A stretch of DNA of 64,000 nucleotides from Ricordea florida (lineage: Eukaryota > Cnidaria > Anthozoa > Corallimorpharia > Ricordeidae): NCBI GenBank assembly GCA_949710005.1, contig OX453287.1, positions 16,697,560 through 16,761,559 on the forward strand, written 5' to 3'. Shown here one piece after another: positions 12,053 through 22,500 of the stretch. The notes beneath the pieces are model-generated. The model made no database searches and had not been told where the DNA came from. It saw nothing but the letters and a program-made list of their open reading frames with translations. The first letter of the stretch is position 1, and each line of letters opens with the position of its first letter. The translations under genes and the position numbers were made by a program.

Positions 12053-12317
12053 ACTCGGGCTTGCTTACAAAGTAAAGCCCGAGTCTAAAAATGCTAGCGG
12101 TTTGGTCGCCAAATGGGGGGTCATGGTCCCAGGCGTTCCTCGTGGAGAGCGTGGAAACTAGGGATGACTAATCGTGCATGCGGCATGCGACTATGCGACG
12201 TGTTTGGTCTTCGGGAGTCGAGTTTGGTATGCAATGCAGCGTTTTCTGAGGAAGATTTTTTAGCAGTAAACTAAAAGCACAGAAGCTTCACAATGCACGA
12301 ACCAAGCAAGCCCGAGT
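12053..12317. mobile_element. MITE with 14-bp TIR (actcgggcttgctt)
   Basis: Perfect inverted termini lie at 12053-12066 and 12304-12317. A third inverted copy of the end (aaagcccgag, 12075-12084) forms a small hairpin with the left terminus. There is no ORF, and the target-site duplication is not clear. Confidence 0.65.
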
Positions 12318-12500
12318 TAACGCTACGTGGAGCGTCTAGTTTTAACAAAAGATGTAAACAATATTAGCATTAACCAATTAGAAGACCAGGATTTATAGGT
12401 CCATCTATAAAAAGCCCCTCCAAAAAAAAATTCGCAGTAATTTTATCGTTCTCGTAAACCTCCAACAAACGCTATCAGAATTTATTTCTTAAAAAAGAAA

Positions 12501-12632
12501 ATGTCACATCTGTGTATCGCATGCAAAAAATTCGATAACTCCCGTCAAGAAGCTCTTCTGTGCGATGGCTGTAGTAAATGGCAGCATAGGAAGTACAACA
12601 GCGGAGTAGCTCGAGACGTCTATCGGAATGTA
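12501..12632 (+). pseudogene. PHD-finger-like fragment, probably transposon-derived
   Basis: The translation begins MSHLCIACKKFDNSRQEA and continues LLCDGCSKWQHRKYN: C-x2-C, then C-x2-C-x4-H as in the first half of a PHD finger. The frame then runs into the palindrome at 12647 and ends. No splice donor or second half is seen. Probably a broken copy of a repeated element gene; a short real first exon cannot be excluded. Confidence 0.35.
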
Positions 12633-12646
12633 GCCTGTGTACAGCC

Positions 12647-12708
12647 GCCCCTCCCCTCAAAAAAATCGGAAAGGAGCTTTCCTTTCCGATTTTTTTGAGG
12701 GGAGGGGC
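12647..12708. repeat. Perfect palindrome, 28-bp arms, 6-nt loop
   Basis: The arms at 12647-12674 and 12681-12708 are exact reverse complements (gcccctcccctcaaaaaaat onward); the loop is agcttt. A run of seven A/T within a C/G-rich frame gives a very stable hairpin on either strand. Confidence 0.9.
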
Positions 12709-12984
12709 CAGGCTTGCAGTTTCGACTTTTTAGCAGCTTTGATTCAGCGCCGAACTTTTCATATGCCCAACCTAAAGCATAAGCAAGCATTTGTTTTAAA
12801 CCTGTAAGGGGAACGGCCCCAGAACAGTGCGTAAGTTCGACATATGAATCAACAGACGTACCTTTCAACAATTTGAGTATATATATGAAATAAGTCATAA
12901 TTGTATTGCGGTTGTAAACGTAGTGGCGGATTTGACCCTCACAGTCCTGAAACAACGTTTAGCAATGGCCATTAATCCTGAAAA

Positions 12985-13050
12985 CAAGGACAGGCTCTAA
13001 CGGGATTCGAACCCGCGACCTCGCAAATATCGGTGCGAGGCATGTTTGAT
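12985..13050 (-). repeat. tRNA-like remnant (B-box/T-arm) of a SINE or tRNA pseudogene
   Basis: On the minus strand, gtcgcgggttcgaatcccgt is a perfect B-box/T-arm, preceded by a small hairpin (cctcgca with ttgcgagg). A matching A-box and acceptor stem are not found at the right spacing, so this is not a functional tRNA. Confidence 0.5.
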
Positions 13051-15179
13051 AATTTTGGTTGGTCCGAATTCGAAATGAAGCCGGGCTCGGCTGTTAATAA
13101 ACAGCTGTGCATCTAAGCTAGACCAAGAAAGAAAGCCACCAATAATTGAAATAAGTAAAGAACAGAAATATTTGGTTCTAAAAAGATGGAGGAAATAGAC
13201 GATCATGGGCGCGCTGAGATATGAAATTTCTCTTCGAGTGTTTATCGATATCCCCGAGTGAGCGCAGCGAACGAGTTATGTATCGATTTGAAGACAAACG
13301 CCGAATATTTAAGTGAAACAATTTCATTGAAAGATAAAAAAGATCCCTTCTCGACTATGATCAACCGAATGCAACTGAAAGACTAGAAAAAAACTTGCTT
13401 AACAAATTTCAACCATACTAATTGACATTGTGGAACGTGAAACTCTTAGATTACTACTGTTACTTTCCAAAACAATAATAAACTGAGTAAAATTATCGTA
13501 TTCACGCACGTAAAATTATCATATTTTTGCTTGCGTTTAGGTAAAATATTTCACACTGGCAGAAATTCCTGTAAAACGTCGTAGTTCATTTAATAAAACA
13601 CATTCTCCGCCTATCCTCCTCTAACTTGTAGCTCATTCAACGTGGCCGGTCTATTAGGCGAGTTTAATAATAGTTTGCAGCTCGGTTTCCCTGACGTTTA
13701 TAGGACAAGCAGTCATTTACGAATCTTGTCGAGCCCATAGTATACGTTGTGATTATGATAGAACTACCATCAATCAAAATTGAAATAGTGGCAATTTGTG
13801 GAACAGGTACTGCGATGCCACAACACGCACTCAGTACTAAAAATCCAGTGCACTTCATCACCAAAACAGATCATGTTTTATCCAATTCACGGTGCCGGGA
13901 CACTCTGTTTTTCGCGTATTTCACTCCGCTCGATGCATTTTGAAGTAATTGTTACTGCCGTCCTTTGTTTTGGTTTTCCAACTATAACAAAACTCGTTCG
14001 AGTGATTAATTATTCATAATCCAGCTGTGTTAATGCCAGACAATCAAGAAAAACTTTACCGATAAGCCTTAAAACGAATCAAAACCATGATATTGGTTCG
14101 CAGTAAATTTTTCTCGGAAATCCCCAGTGGTAAAACGCACTAGCAGGTAGAAGAAAAAGTCCTTCGTTGATCAGTTCATTGGGAGTACCACATTTTGCTG
14201 GTCGAGGAAAATTCTGGCAAATGTAGTCTGCTGGTGGCCTAGAAAACCAGTCACGTCTCTGCTCCTTGAAAATACGGTATTTGAAAAAGCCACGAGTGTA
14301 GGCTCGGATGCAAAATTATGATTATTGATAGAGTACGCCGTAGAGTTCTGTTTTAATCAGTCGAACTGGTTTTGTTCAAATTATAAGGCTTGTTTTAACT
14401 TTATCTCACAGAGTTTGAATTGGTGTCAGAGTAAGATTCCGGAAGATTCTTCGTTATTGTTTACCACTGCACTTTGTTGGGTCTTAAATTATTCATAGTT
14501 CTCAGCTTTTAAAACTAAGAGCCTACTAAGACAATAGTCTAATTCAATTAGTCGGTGCAAGCTAAGAGTCCCTTGAGCCGTAAAAGAATCAAAGGTTATT
14601 TGTTTTGAGCGTGACACGAGATTCGGCGGCATCGATATTCCACTGACGCAGCGTTTTCTTCGTTGCGACGCAGAAAGGATTTCCTGAATTCCGACATCTA
14701 CGAGATCGTTTTGAGGTTCTTCCCCAAAAAAGGTAACGCTTCACCTGTCTTAAACTAAGAATAACCAGCATGCACTTGCTTGCGAACCGACATACGACAA
14801 CTATAGCACAAGTCTCAAGTTTAATATCGCTGATGCAAGACTTACCCCGAAAGGCCAAACCGGGTTTGAAATTTCGTCTTCAAGTTCGATATCAAGAGCA
14901 TTGATACTTGTAGCGTTTGAGGACATAAATTTCTGAGTAACATATAAACGAACTGATAAGGCCAAACGGAAAACAAAACCCATAGTAATGCTTTCAAGAA
15001 ATACATAAATAAATACATAATAGAAATACATAAATAGCAAAACCACGAGAAAGTACCGTTCACCAGCTTTTCAACGAGTCCTGACACAGTATAGTTGTTC
15101 AGAAATGAAGGTTGAGGTAAGACCGAAACCCCACGGTTACCGCGAATGGCCATGTCCAGTAATACCATGATTTACATTG

Positions 15180-16115
15180 AATGGTCACAAGGCATGTCTT
15201 GATCCACAGATGTTGGAACGACAAAAAGTTAGGACGACATACAGTTAAACAGATAGTACCACAGTACGCTACTGTTCAGTGGCTTTCCAAAGAATGGTTA
15301 CACTGCATGTTTTGATCCACAGATTAAAAAGCGAGGAGCACTCTGTATAGTACAACAAACAGTACCACAGTACAGTACTGTTCAGTAGCTTTCCAAAGAA
15401 TGGTTACACTGCATGTTTTGATCCACAGATTGAAAAGCGAGGAGCACTCTGTATAGTACAACAAACAGTACCACAGTACAGTACTGTTCAGTAGCTTTAC
15501 GAAGAATGGTTACACTGATTGGTTTGATCCACAGATTGAAAAGTGAGAAGGACACTGTATAGTAAAACAAACAGTACCACAGTACAGCATTGTTCAGTAG
15601 CTTTACAAAGAATGGTCACACTGCATGGTTTGATCCACAGATTGAAAAGTGAGAACCACACTGTATAGTAAAACAAACAGTACCACAGTACAGCATTGTT
15701 CAGTAGCTTTACAAAGAATGGTCACACTGCATGGTTTGATCCACAGATTGAAAAGTGAGAACCACACTGTATAGTAAAAAAAACAGTACCACAGTACAGT
15801 ACTGTTCAGTAGCTTTACAAAGAATGGTCACACTGCATGGTTTGATCCACAGATAAAAAAGATAGAACCACACTGTATAGTACAACAAGCAGTACCACAG
15901 TACAGTACTGTTCAGTAGCTTTACAAAGAATGGCCACACTGCTTGGTTTGATCCACAGATTGAAAAGTGAGAACCACACTGTATAGTAAAACAAACAGTA
16001 CCATAGTATAGTGCCGTTCAATGGCTTTCCAAAGATGGTCACACTGCATGGTTTAAAGCAGAGATGGAAAAGTGAGAAAAGCACGGCAATGTATAGTGAA
16101 ACAAAAGGTACCAAC
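15180..16115. repeat. 106-bp satellite array, about 8.5 units
   Basis: The word gatccacag recurs at 15201, 15314, 15420, 15526, 15632, 15738, 15844 and 15950, and a decayed form near 16055; spacing is 106 bp for six consecutive intervals. Units contain cagtaccacagtacagtact and gaatggtcacactgcatggt. The long minus-strand frames across it are products of the repeat, since 106 is not a multiple of three and the frames restart. Confidence 0.92.
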
Positions 16116-16365
16116 TCATTAATGTGGTTCTAACTTTTTCATCTGTGGATCAAACCATGCAGTGTAACCATTCTCTGTAAAGCTACTGAACAGTACTGTA
16201 CTGTGCTACTGTTTGTTTTACTATACAGTGTGGTTCTAACTTTTTCATGTGTGGATCAAACCATGCAGTGTGACCATTCTTTGTAAAGCTACTGAACAGT
16301 ACTGTACTGTGGTTCTGTTGGTTTTGGTATACAGTGCGGTTTTCTTACATTTTCATCTGTGAATG
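16116..16365. repeat. Inverted continuation of the 106-bp satellite, about two units
   Basis: From 16116 the same monomer continues in the opposite orientation (catctgtggatcaaaccatg at 16141, again with one change near 16249). The junction therefore forms a large inverted repeat with the array to its left. Confidence 0.88.
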
Positions 16366-16823
16366 GAAGCATCGAGCGTGGGCGAAGAGAATCCGAACGC
16401 TTTGATAACAGATGCGTTTCTCTGTTTGCACACAAGTTTTAACGGTAATATTTGAGCCTGCGATGATATTATAATTGCGGTTAAATCTAACTGGTGGACG
16501 AAATCGTCAGAATAAATACTCGTCAAATTGACGAGAATCCGGAAAATTTCTTTCTTGAGTGAACCCAGCCATCACCGCACCCTGTAATTGAATACATGGC
16601 GGTCTGTTCACTTTAACTCATTTCTGTCACGCAAGTAAAATTTGGGTACATATATACCCAAGGAAGAAAAAAATTCGCAAAAAATTGCGTTACATCCGAT
16701 TCCCTCCATATTTGGAGAACAGGGAGGTTATAGACTTAGCCAATCACCGAGCGATTTTGGGCTAAAACACTTAAATGTGCCATACACGACGAATTTTTCA
16801 TTTTTCACTTTCCGACCGTGAGT

Positions 16824-18442
16824 ATGGCGTCCGTGTCGAAGAGAGCGCGAGTCGAGTATGTCGATCCAAATGACGTTCTAGAGATGATTTTGGATGGCGA
16901 TGAAGATCCTGGTGGTATGTCTAGTGGCGAGGAAAGCGATTTAGATCGCCAGCTCGAAAATCAGAGCGAAGAATCAAGGTAAGCGATCAATAAACTTTCG
17001 AACACGAGGCTTCCCCAAAGTGACGCAGTTGCCCAGAGGTTTTTGAAATGCGAGGATATGCTCTTTAGCATGCCTTTTTTGCGTCTGAATTCTTGCCTAT
17101 GTCATAAAAGATATCTATGAATTCATATACGGGAGTACACAGCTCAATAATTTTGGAGGAAAGCTTCTTTTTGAGCGATATTTTGGTCTAACAAAAGGGG
17201 ACGCGAAATACGAGCCGACGCTAAAGTGATGTTGTGTTTCCATGGAGAGATGCGATCGGGTCGTGTTGCTTGATTTTGTTGTGTACGCGTTTGTGAATTG
17301 GCATTTGTTTTCTTATTTTTTGTGTGATTAAATTTTAAATAAAGCTAAGTAAAAACAAAGTGTGTTTGTAATCATCTTAGTGCTGAAGAAGAAGAAGAAC
17401 ATGAAGAAGGAGAGCGTGTAGTAATTGAAGAAGATGAAGAAGGAACGCAGGAGGATGCCCGTGATACAGATGTTCCTGGTGTGTCAACTATTTTTCAATT
17501 GGCATAAATTTAGCCTAAATAGTAGAAATTTGAAATTATTATATAAAATTCTTACTTTCATTTGCACATTTGCACATGATTCCAGCATATTTATTTATTT
17601 ACATGGTGATAAAAATATTTCAATAATTATTTTTATGTTTCCATGTAGTCCCCCATGGCTTTGCTACTCCTGCTCCTGCTGGTCGTGGTCCTGCTAACCC
17701 TGCTGTTCCTCCAGGTCAGTATTTGAACTGTATAAGTACTATTTATGCAAGAGAAAGTTTATTTTTTGGCCCATATCAGCATATCTGTGGATTATACACA
17801 CATCCAATTATAATATTATTTTATATTTGTATAGTACCCCACGCCCCTGCTTCGTTTTATGGTGATCCCCGTCCCCGTAAATCTAAGACTGCTGGTGTGT
17901 GGAGCACTAAAGTGGTACCACAGCCCAAAACTATTAGTAATTATAATAAATATATGAATGCAGTCGACAGATCTGATCAGATTTTAGCTACCAATAATGT
18001 CTTACGTAAGTGTATGAGGTGGTGGAAAACTTTGTTTTTCCACCTCATTGATATAGCTGTAGTTAACAGTTTTATTCTTTTCAAAGAGCACCAGGCTAAG
18101 TTTCCTGACAATGAAGCCCTTCGTAGGTCACCTGATTATTCACTGGCTCAATTCAGGGAAGAGCTTGTAAGACAATTGTGTGATTTCCCTGAATATGATG
18201 TACCACCTGTACATGGCACAGCGAAACCAGCTCCTCCTCCTCCGGGGGAGTTCGAAACTGTGCATATTCCAGTTTTCTCCAAGGAGAAGAAACGCTGTGT
18301 CGTGTGCTACAAGAAAACCAAGGCTGACAATAGGGTGTATTCTTTTTGCAGAGCACCACAATGCAACAAGAGCTACATGCATGTGACGGGGGATAAGAAC
18401 TGCTTTGCGGAGTTTCACACCAGGGAGTATCACAACACTTAA
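16824..18442 (+). CDS. piggyBac transposase-like protein with catalytic core deleted, 308 aa
   Basis: Exons 16824-16978, 17381-17478, 17649-17714 and 17835-18442 join in phases 2, 1 and 1 with GT-AG borders, giving a 308-residue frame. The N-terminus is acidic (a Glu/Asp run around 53-80), as in PGBD-type proteins. The transposase domain resumes only near its end: NYNKYMNAVDRSDQ, which holds the last catalytic-region aspartates, then helices and a C-terminal Cys/His zinc-binding tail (RCVVCYKKT, then YSFCRAPQC). The segment that should hold the first two catalytic aspartates (some 250-300 residues) is absent, replaced by a short Ala/Pro-rich stretch. It cannot be an active transposase alone. 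It may be a non-autonomous derivative whose frame survived, or a DNA-binding remnant. Confidence 0.8.
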
Positions 18443-18495
18443 ATTCATAGTTTATTATCTCTATTATGCATTGTTCTTGATATATAAAAATAATT

Positions 18496-18501
18496 AATAA
18501 A
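18496..18501 (+). terminator. Polyadenylation signal of the piggyBac gene
   Basis: AATAAA lies 53 bp after the stop codon, within an A-rich stretch containing further AATAAA copies. Confidence 0.5.
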
Positions 18502-19567
18502 AAAATAATAAAATAAAGAAATACCAAAAAAAATACTGTAGTTTATATGACTTAGGTTAGTACCAAATTAACGTTATTGTGAGTTAGGTGCAGCATTAGC
18601 AGTGGGGCCTGCCAATGATTGGCAGGGGTGGAGGAGGGTCCCTCGGGGGGAGGGGGGGCCCTTTTTCCTTTTTCAATGCTTTCAGACCCAGCCCTAAACA
18701 GATACACCTGCAAACAACATTTTCCAAAAAAAAAAAATTTTTGCCGATTTTCATGTACTAACATGGTTGTATATAAAAAATCATATCTAATTCTAGATTT
18801 TATCTTTTTCAGCCAGATTTTCAGGACACTCTCCTGATATGATGAGGAACATTTTTCTTTTTAACAGTTCTGTACAATAACCTATCATTCTGGAAAAATT
18901 TCATTTTTTCCACAAATCTCATGAATAATTATGCAAATTTATGCTAATTAGGATTTTTTTACTGAAATATTATTGGATGTCATGATGAGATTCTTTTTTT
19001 TATAAGAAGCCCATTTTATCCCCTTTCAATTGAGATATAGTAGTCCACATTGCTGTAAATACCTGTTGAGATATTAAATAAAATGTCCATTGTGGTCAAT
19101 TTTGTGCTTTTTGTGCCTGACAAAAATGAGTTAAGTAATGGTCCGCGCAAGAACTAGGCAGGCCAAACGCAAAATCGATTAAAAGGTGTTAACTCTTAAT
19201 TATTAATTTCAATTAAATCGACCAATCTGATTGGTCGATATCAAAAAATCGCCCAAAAAACAAAGAAAACCGCGACATAAACATCATTTTTTCACTTAGT
19301 TTTCCCCATGCCACTGTTTTCCACCTCACGGCCAAATTTCGGTATTGTTCTATGCGCCAATCACAAGTTAGAACGGAAAACGTGCAACAAGCGTGATCCT
19401 CATGCGACGCCATCTTGGATTTGCGAACGGAACTTTGAGCTTTCAAGACCTTTTATCAGCGATAGTCGTCATAGTTTTCAAGAAATCTATTTATTTTCAT
19501 ACTTTTCGAATATATACATGTTATTTATTTCAAATGTAAAGCAAATTACGTCCAAACACTCGAAAAA

Positions 19568-22500
19568 ATGCCCTTCAAGAGTGGCTGCTGCTGTCCACAA
19601 CATGAGGAGTGGGGCTTTGGAAATGTTGGCCTGAAAAAGTTGTTTTCTCTCACCTACCGAGAAGAAAAGTTTTGTGGCACTGGCAAGTGGAGTCTTTCTG
19701 GCCACAAGGAGCGAAGGCGAAAGATATGTGGCTTTTGTCGGGAAAGGATTCAACTCCAAACGAGATGTGAAGAACTTGAGGTAAGCAGAAGACAGTGGAA
19801 ACATTTTCACACGTCCTCACGTGTTCCTTATTATTTCTTTCGAAATATTCGTCTATATATTTACTCCTCTTTATTTGATTTTGCTATTTTCTAGGCTGCT
19901 TCATCAAGTCACAATGAAGTTTTCCATGAGCGTAAATTCGAAGAGTCTGAATTCTTCGATGATCCAGTCGAAAGTGACAGTTTCTCGGAGCATTTTGGAG
20001 AAAAAGCTTCAGAAGACAAAGCTTGTCAGGTCCCGGAAATCACCCAGAATCGCCAGGGCTACGAATGTGTTGGTCTTCGGAGGAAGATTCACCTTAGGAA
20101 TGAAATTATGAGCAAAATAGACCTGCTGCTGGGGAACTACACCTTCCTTGGTGAGCAGGGTACTCAGGCCATCATGAGAGACATTCTTGGTACCAAAAAA
20201 TTCAGAGCTGAGTTTGCTGATGTATTCAATAGCCACCAGAAAGGCAGCAGCGATGATAAACTGTTGAAGTCATTAGCTAAGGACTACATTGCAGCCAAAG
20301 ATAAAGACGGCAGCCGATTGATACGGGCACAGGGTGCAAAAGTAACCAGCAAACTTCTCATTGGTGACAGCATAAAAGGAAGTAACTTGAATGTGAGTGG
20401 AGTGGGACAAGGAAGAAATCGAGTTGAGACTGCACGAGCTATTGGACGAGTCAGTAAGTTTGGGGATGAACGTAGAAGGCTGTTGTCAATTGTAGCCCAA
20501 GACTTCTCTAGGTCTGAAATTCAGACGTATTTTCCTTGCTCAAAGAGCACCATCACTGCAGCAAGAGTGCATGCCATATTGTTTGGAAAAGGTGGTGCCC
20601 CCCGCGATGGTCTTTCGTTTACTAGGCAGGCAGTAAGCCCAGAAATCATACACGAATTTCAAAATTTCATCAACCAAGATGATATCTCAAGGCCTTCTTC
20701 GTGTAGAAGTGTGCTTGTTTATGGAAAGGAAACTGAGATCAGATACTGGCAGTGTGATATCAAAAATGTTATCCAGCAATATCAGCTGAAGTTCCCCGAT
20801 GGTCTGAAGAGGACCTACATTTATTCTCATCTGCCAAGGAATTTTAGAATGAACACGATGCTGGCAGGCCTTTGCAACCTGTGTGATGACTTTGGTCATT
20901 CTAACTTTGAATCCATGCAGCTACTCCTAGATGACCTCAAAAAGGATAGTCTGCTACATGCCGCTGCTCATTCTGAATTTGTCTCAAGCACAAGACAGTA
21001 CCAAAAGTTTCTGAAGGTGGAATTTCCCAAAGAGGTAAGCAGAAATACAGTACAATATTGGTATTATTTGAAAAATGCTGAATTTGTAGCTAGGGATGGA
21101 CAGTGAAATCTAAAGTGGTCTGTCACTGACTAATGTACTGGATGTTATGAACTTTGTACATAGTTTTTTGTACATTAGTCAACATCAGACAAGTTCATTT
21201 TCATCAAGGAACGATTGTTTAAGCAATGGATAAGGGAAAGCTTTTACTTCGGAAAACTAAACATGTTCAATTTGTGCAACAATTTATAAATAAATGAATT
21301 GAAATTGATAAAGAAATTAACTTATCGGAACATTGTTCTCAACGTGTAGACCTGTGTATTGTGTAATGTGCCTTGAAAACTGGGTTTTAGGTAAATGGTA
21401 TCAAAAAACATTGAACAGTTTAGATTTGGTTGAAGCTGATGTTTTCTTAATACCAGGCTGTCAAACATCTTTCCAAAAGTTCATTGAATATTGATCCTTT
21501 TGATAAAATGAATAATTATGACAAGATAGATTTGCCCTGAGGAAAATCGGCCAGCCTTGTGGTCTTGTAGGGCAATGCTTTGGCTGTTTATTATGGGTCA
21601 GGCTCATGTAGCATCGCCTGCAAGGTCTTGCATGAATGGGTTGCTTTCTGTCAAATGAATAATAGAACAAATAACAGGAAACAGTGGCTTCTGCCAGTAG
21701 TGCCAGTGGGATTACTAGCTTACATGAGACCATAGACCATCATCTGTAATTAGCTGCCTGTATTGTTTTTCCCTTTTTTGTTTAGCTGGAGAGGCATTCT
21801 GCTTGTGCTGAGTTCTGTTTGGATTTTGCTCTGGGGCACTGTTCCAGGGAACACAACCAGCATTCTTCCAAAGTAGATGAATTTCACAAGATCAGGAAAG
21901 GTGTGGAAGAAGCTCTGGAACAAATTTCTGATCTGCCCAAAAAGGCTTCCTTCTCCAAGTCCTGGGAACAAATTATTTCGAACCATAAGGAGTATCTTGC
22001 ACACATTGTCCGCACAAAACACCAGGGAAGCTACTATCGCTATGTTCTTGCAAACCTTTGTCCTGGTGAGATTGTTGTAATCATTGATTACAAGATGAAA
22101 GTTGAACTGGGCCTGAGGACTCGTGAAAACCAACGAGAGTGGTACGGAAAGAGGGGGATTTCTCTTCATGGTTTCCTAGTAATTGCACAGGTTAGTTCTT
22201 TGCTGGAACCTAACTTTATGTACATTTGCATATAACCCTTTTGATATTGTAAACTTGTACATCCCATTTGATTTTAATTCATTTGTTTGATTATTTTTAT
22301 GTCTTAGGTTGCGGAGGGACAGAGAAAGACAGAAGTCATCGACTTGTGGTCCGAAGATACTAAGCAGGATGCCTGGTTTACCCAGAGTGCCCTTGACATT
22401 GGGTTCAGATGGTTGGAAACTGTTTACCCGGGATTTTCAGTGTACTTGTTTTCTGGTAGGCTTATTTTTAAAGAAAAAATGTAGTTCCTGAACAAGTTAT

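Larger units (their letters stand above)
16613..19134 (+). mobile_element. piggyBac element, complete ends, TTAA target duplication
   Basis: TTAA at 16613-16616 is followed by ctcatttctgtcacgca; the right end reads tgcctgacaaaaatgag before TTAA at 19131-19134. Reverse-complemented, the ends match at all but two of the first 17 bases. The TTAA duplication and the enclosed transposase gene identify the superfamily. The right TTAA is also the left TTAA of the next element. Confidence 0.88.

Noticed and set aside
12990-13060. Functional tRNA gene
   Set aside because: Only the T-arm/B-box is good; no acceptor stem or A-box at the required distance.
15382-16114. Three overlapping minus-strand ORFs rich in Phe/Leu/Val
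   Set aside because: They are translations of the 106-bp satellite; the frame changes with each unit and no start, splice or family signal is present.
21461-22169. Minus-strand ORFs of 90 and 139 aa
   Set aside because: They lie antisense to exon 3 and its flanking intron in the transposase-like gene; no splice chain or domain supports them.
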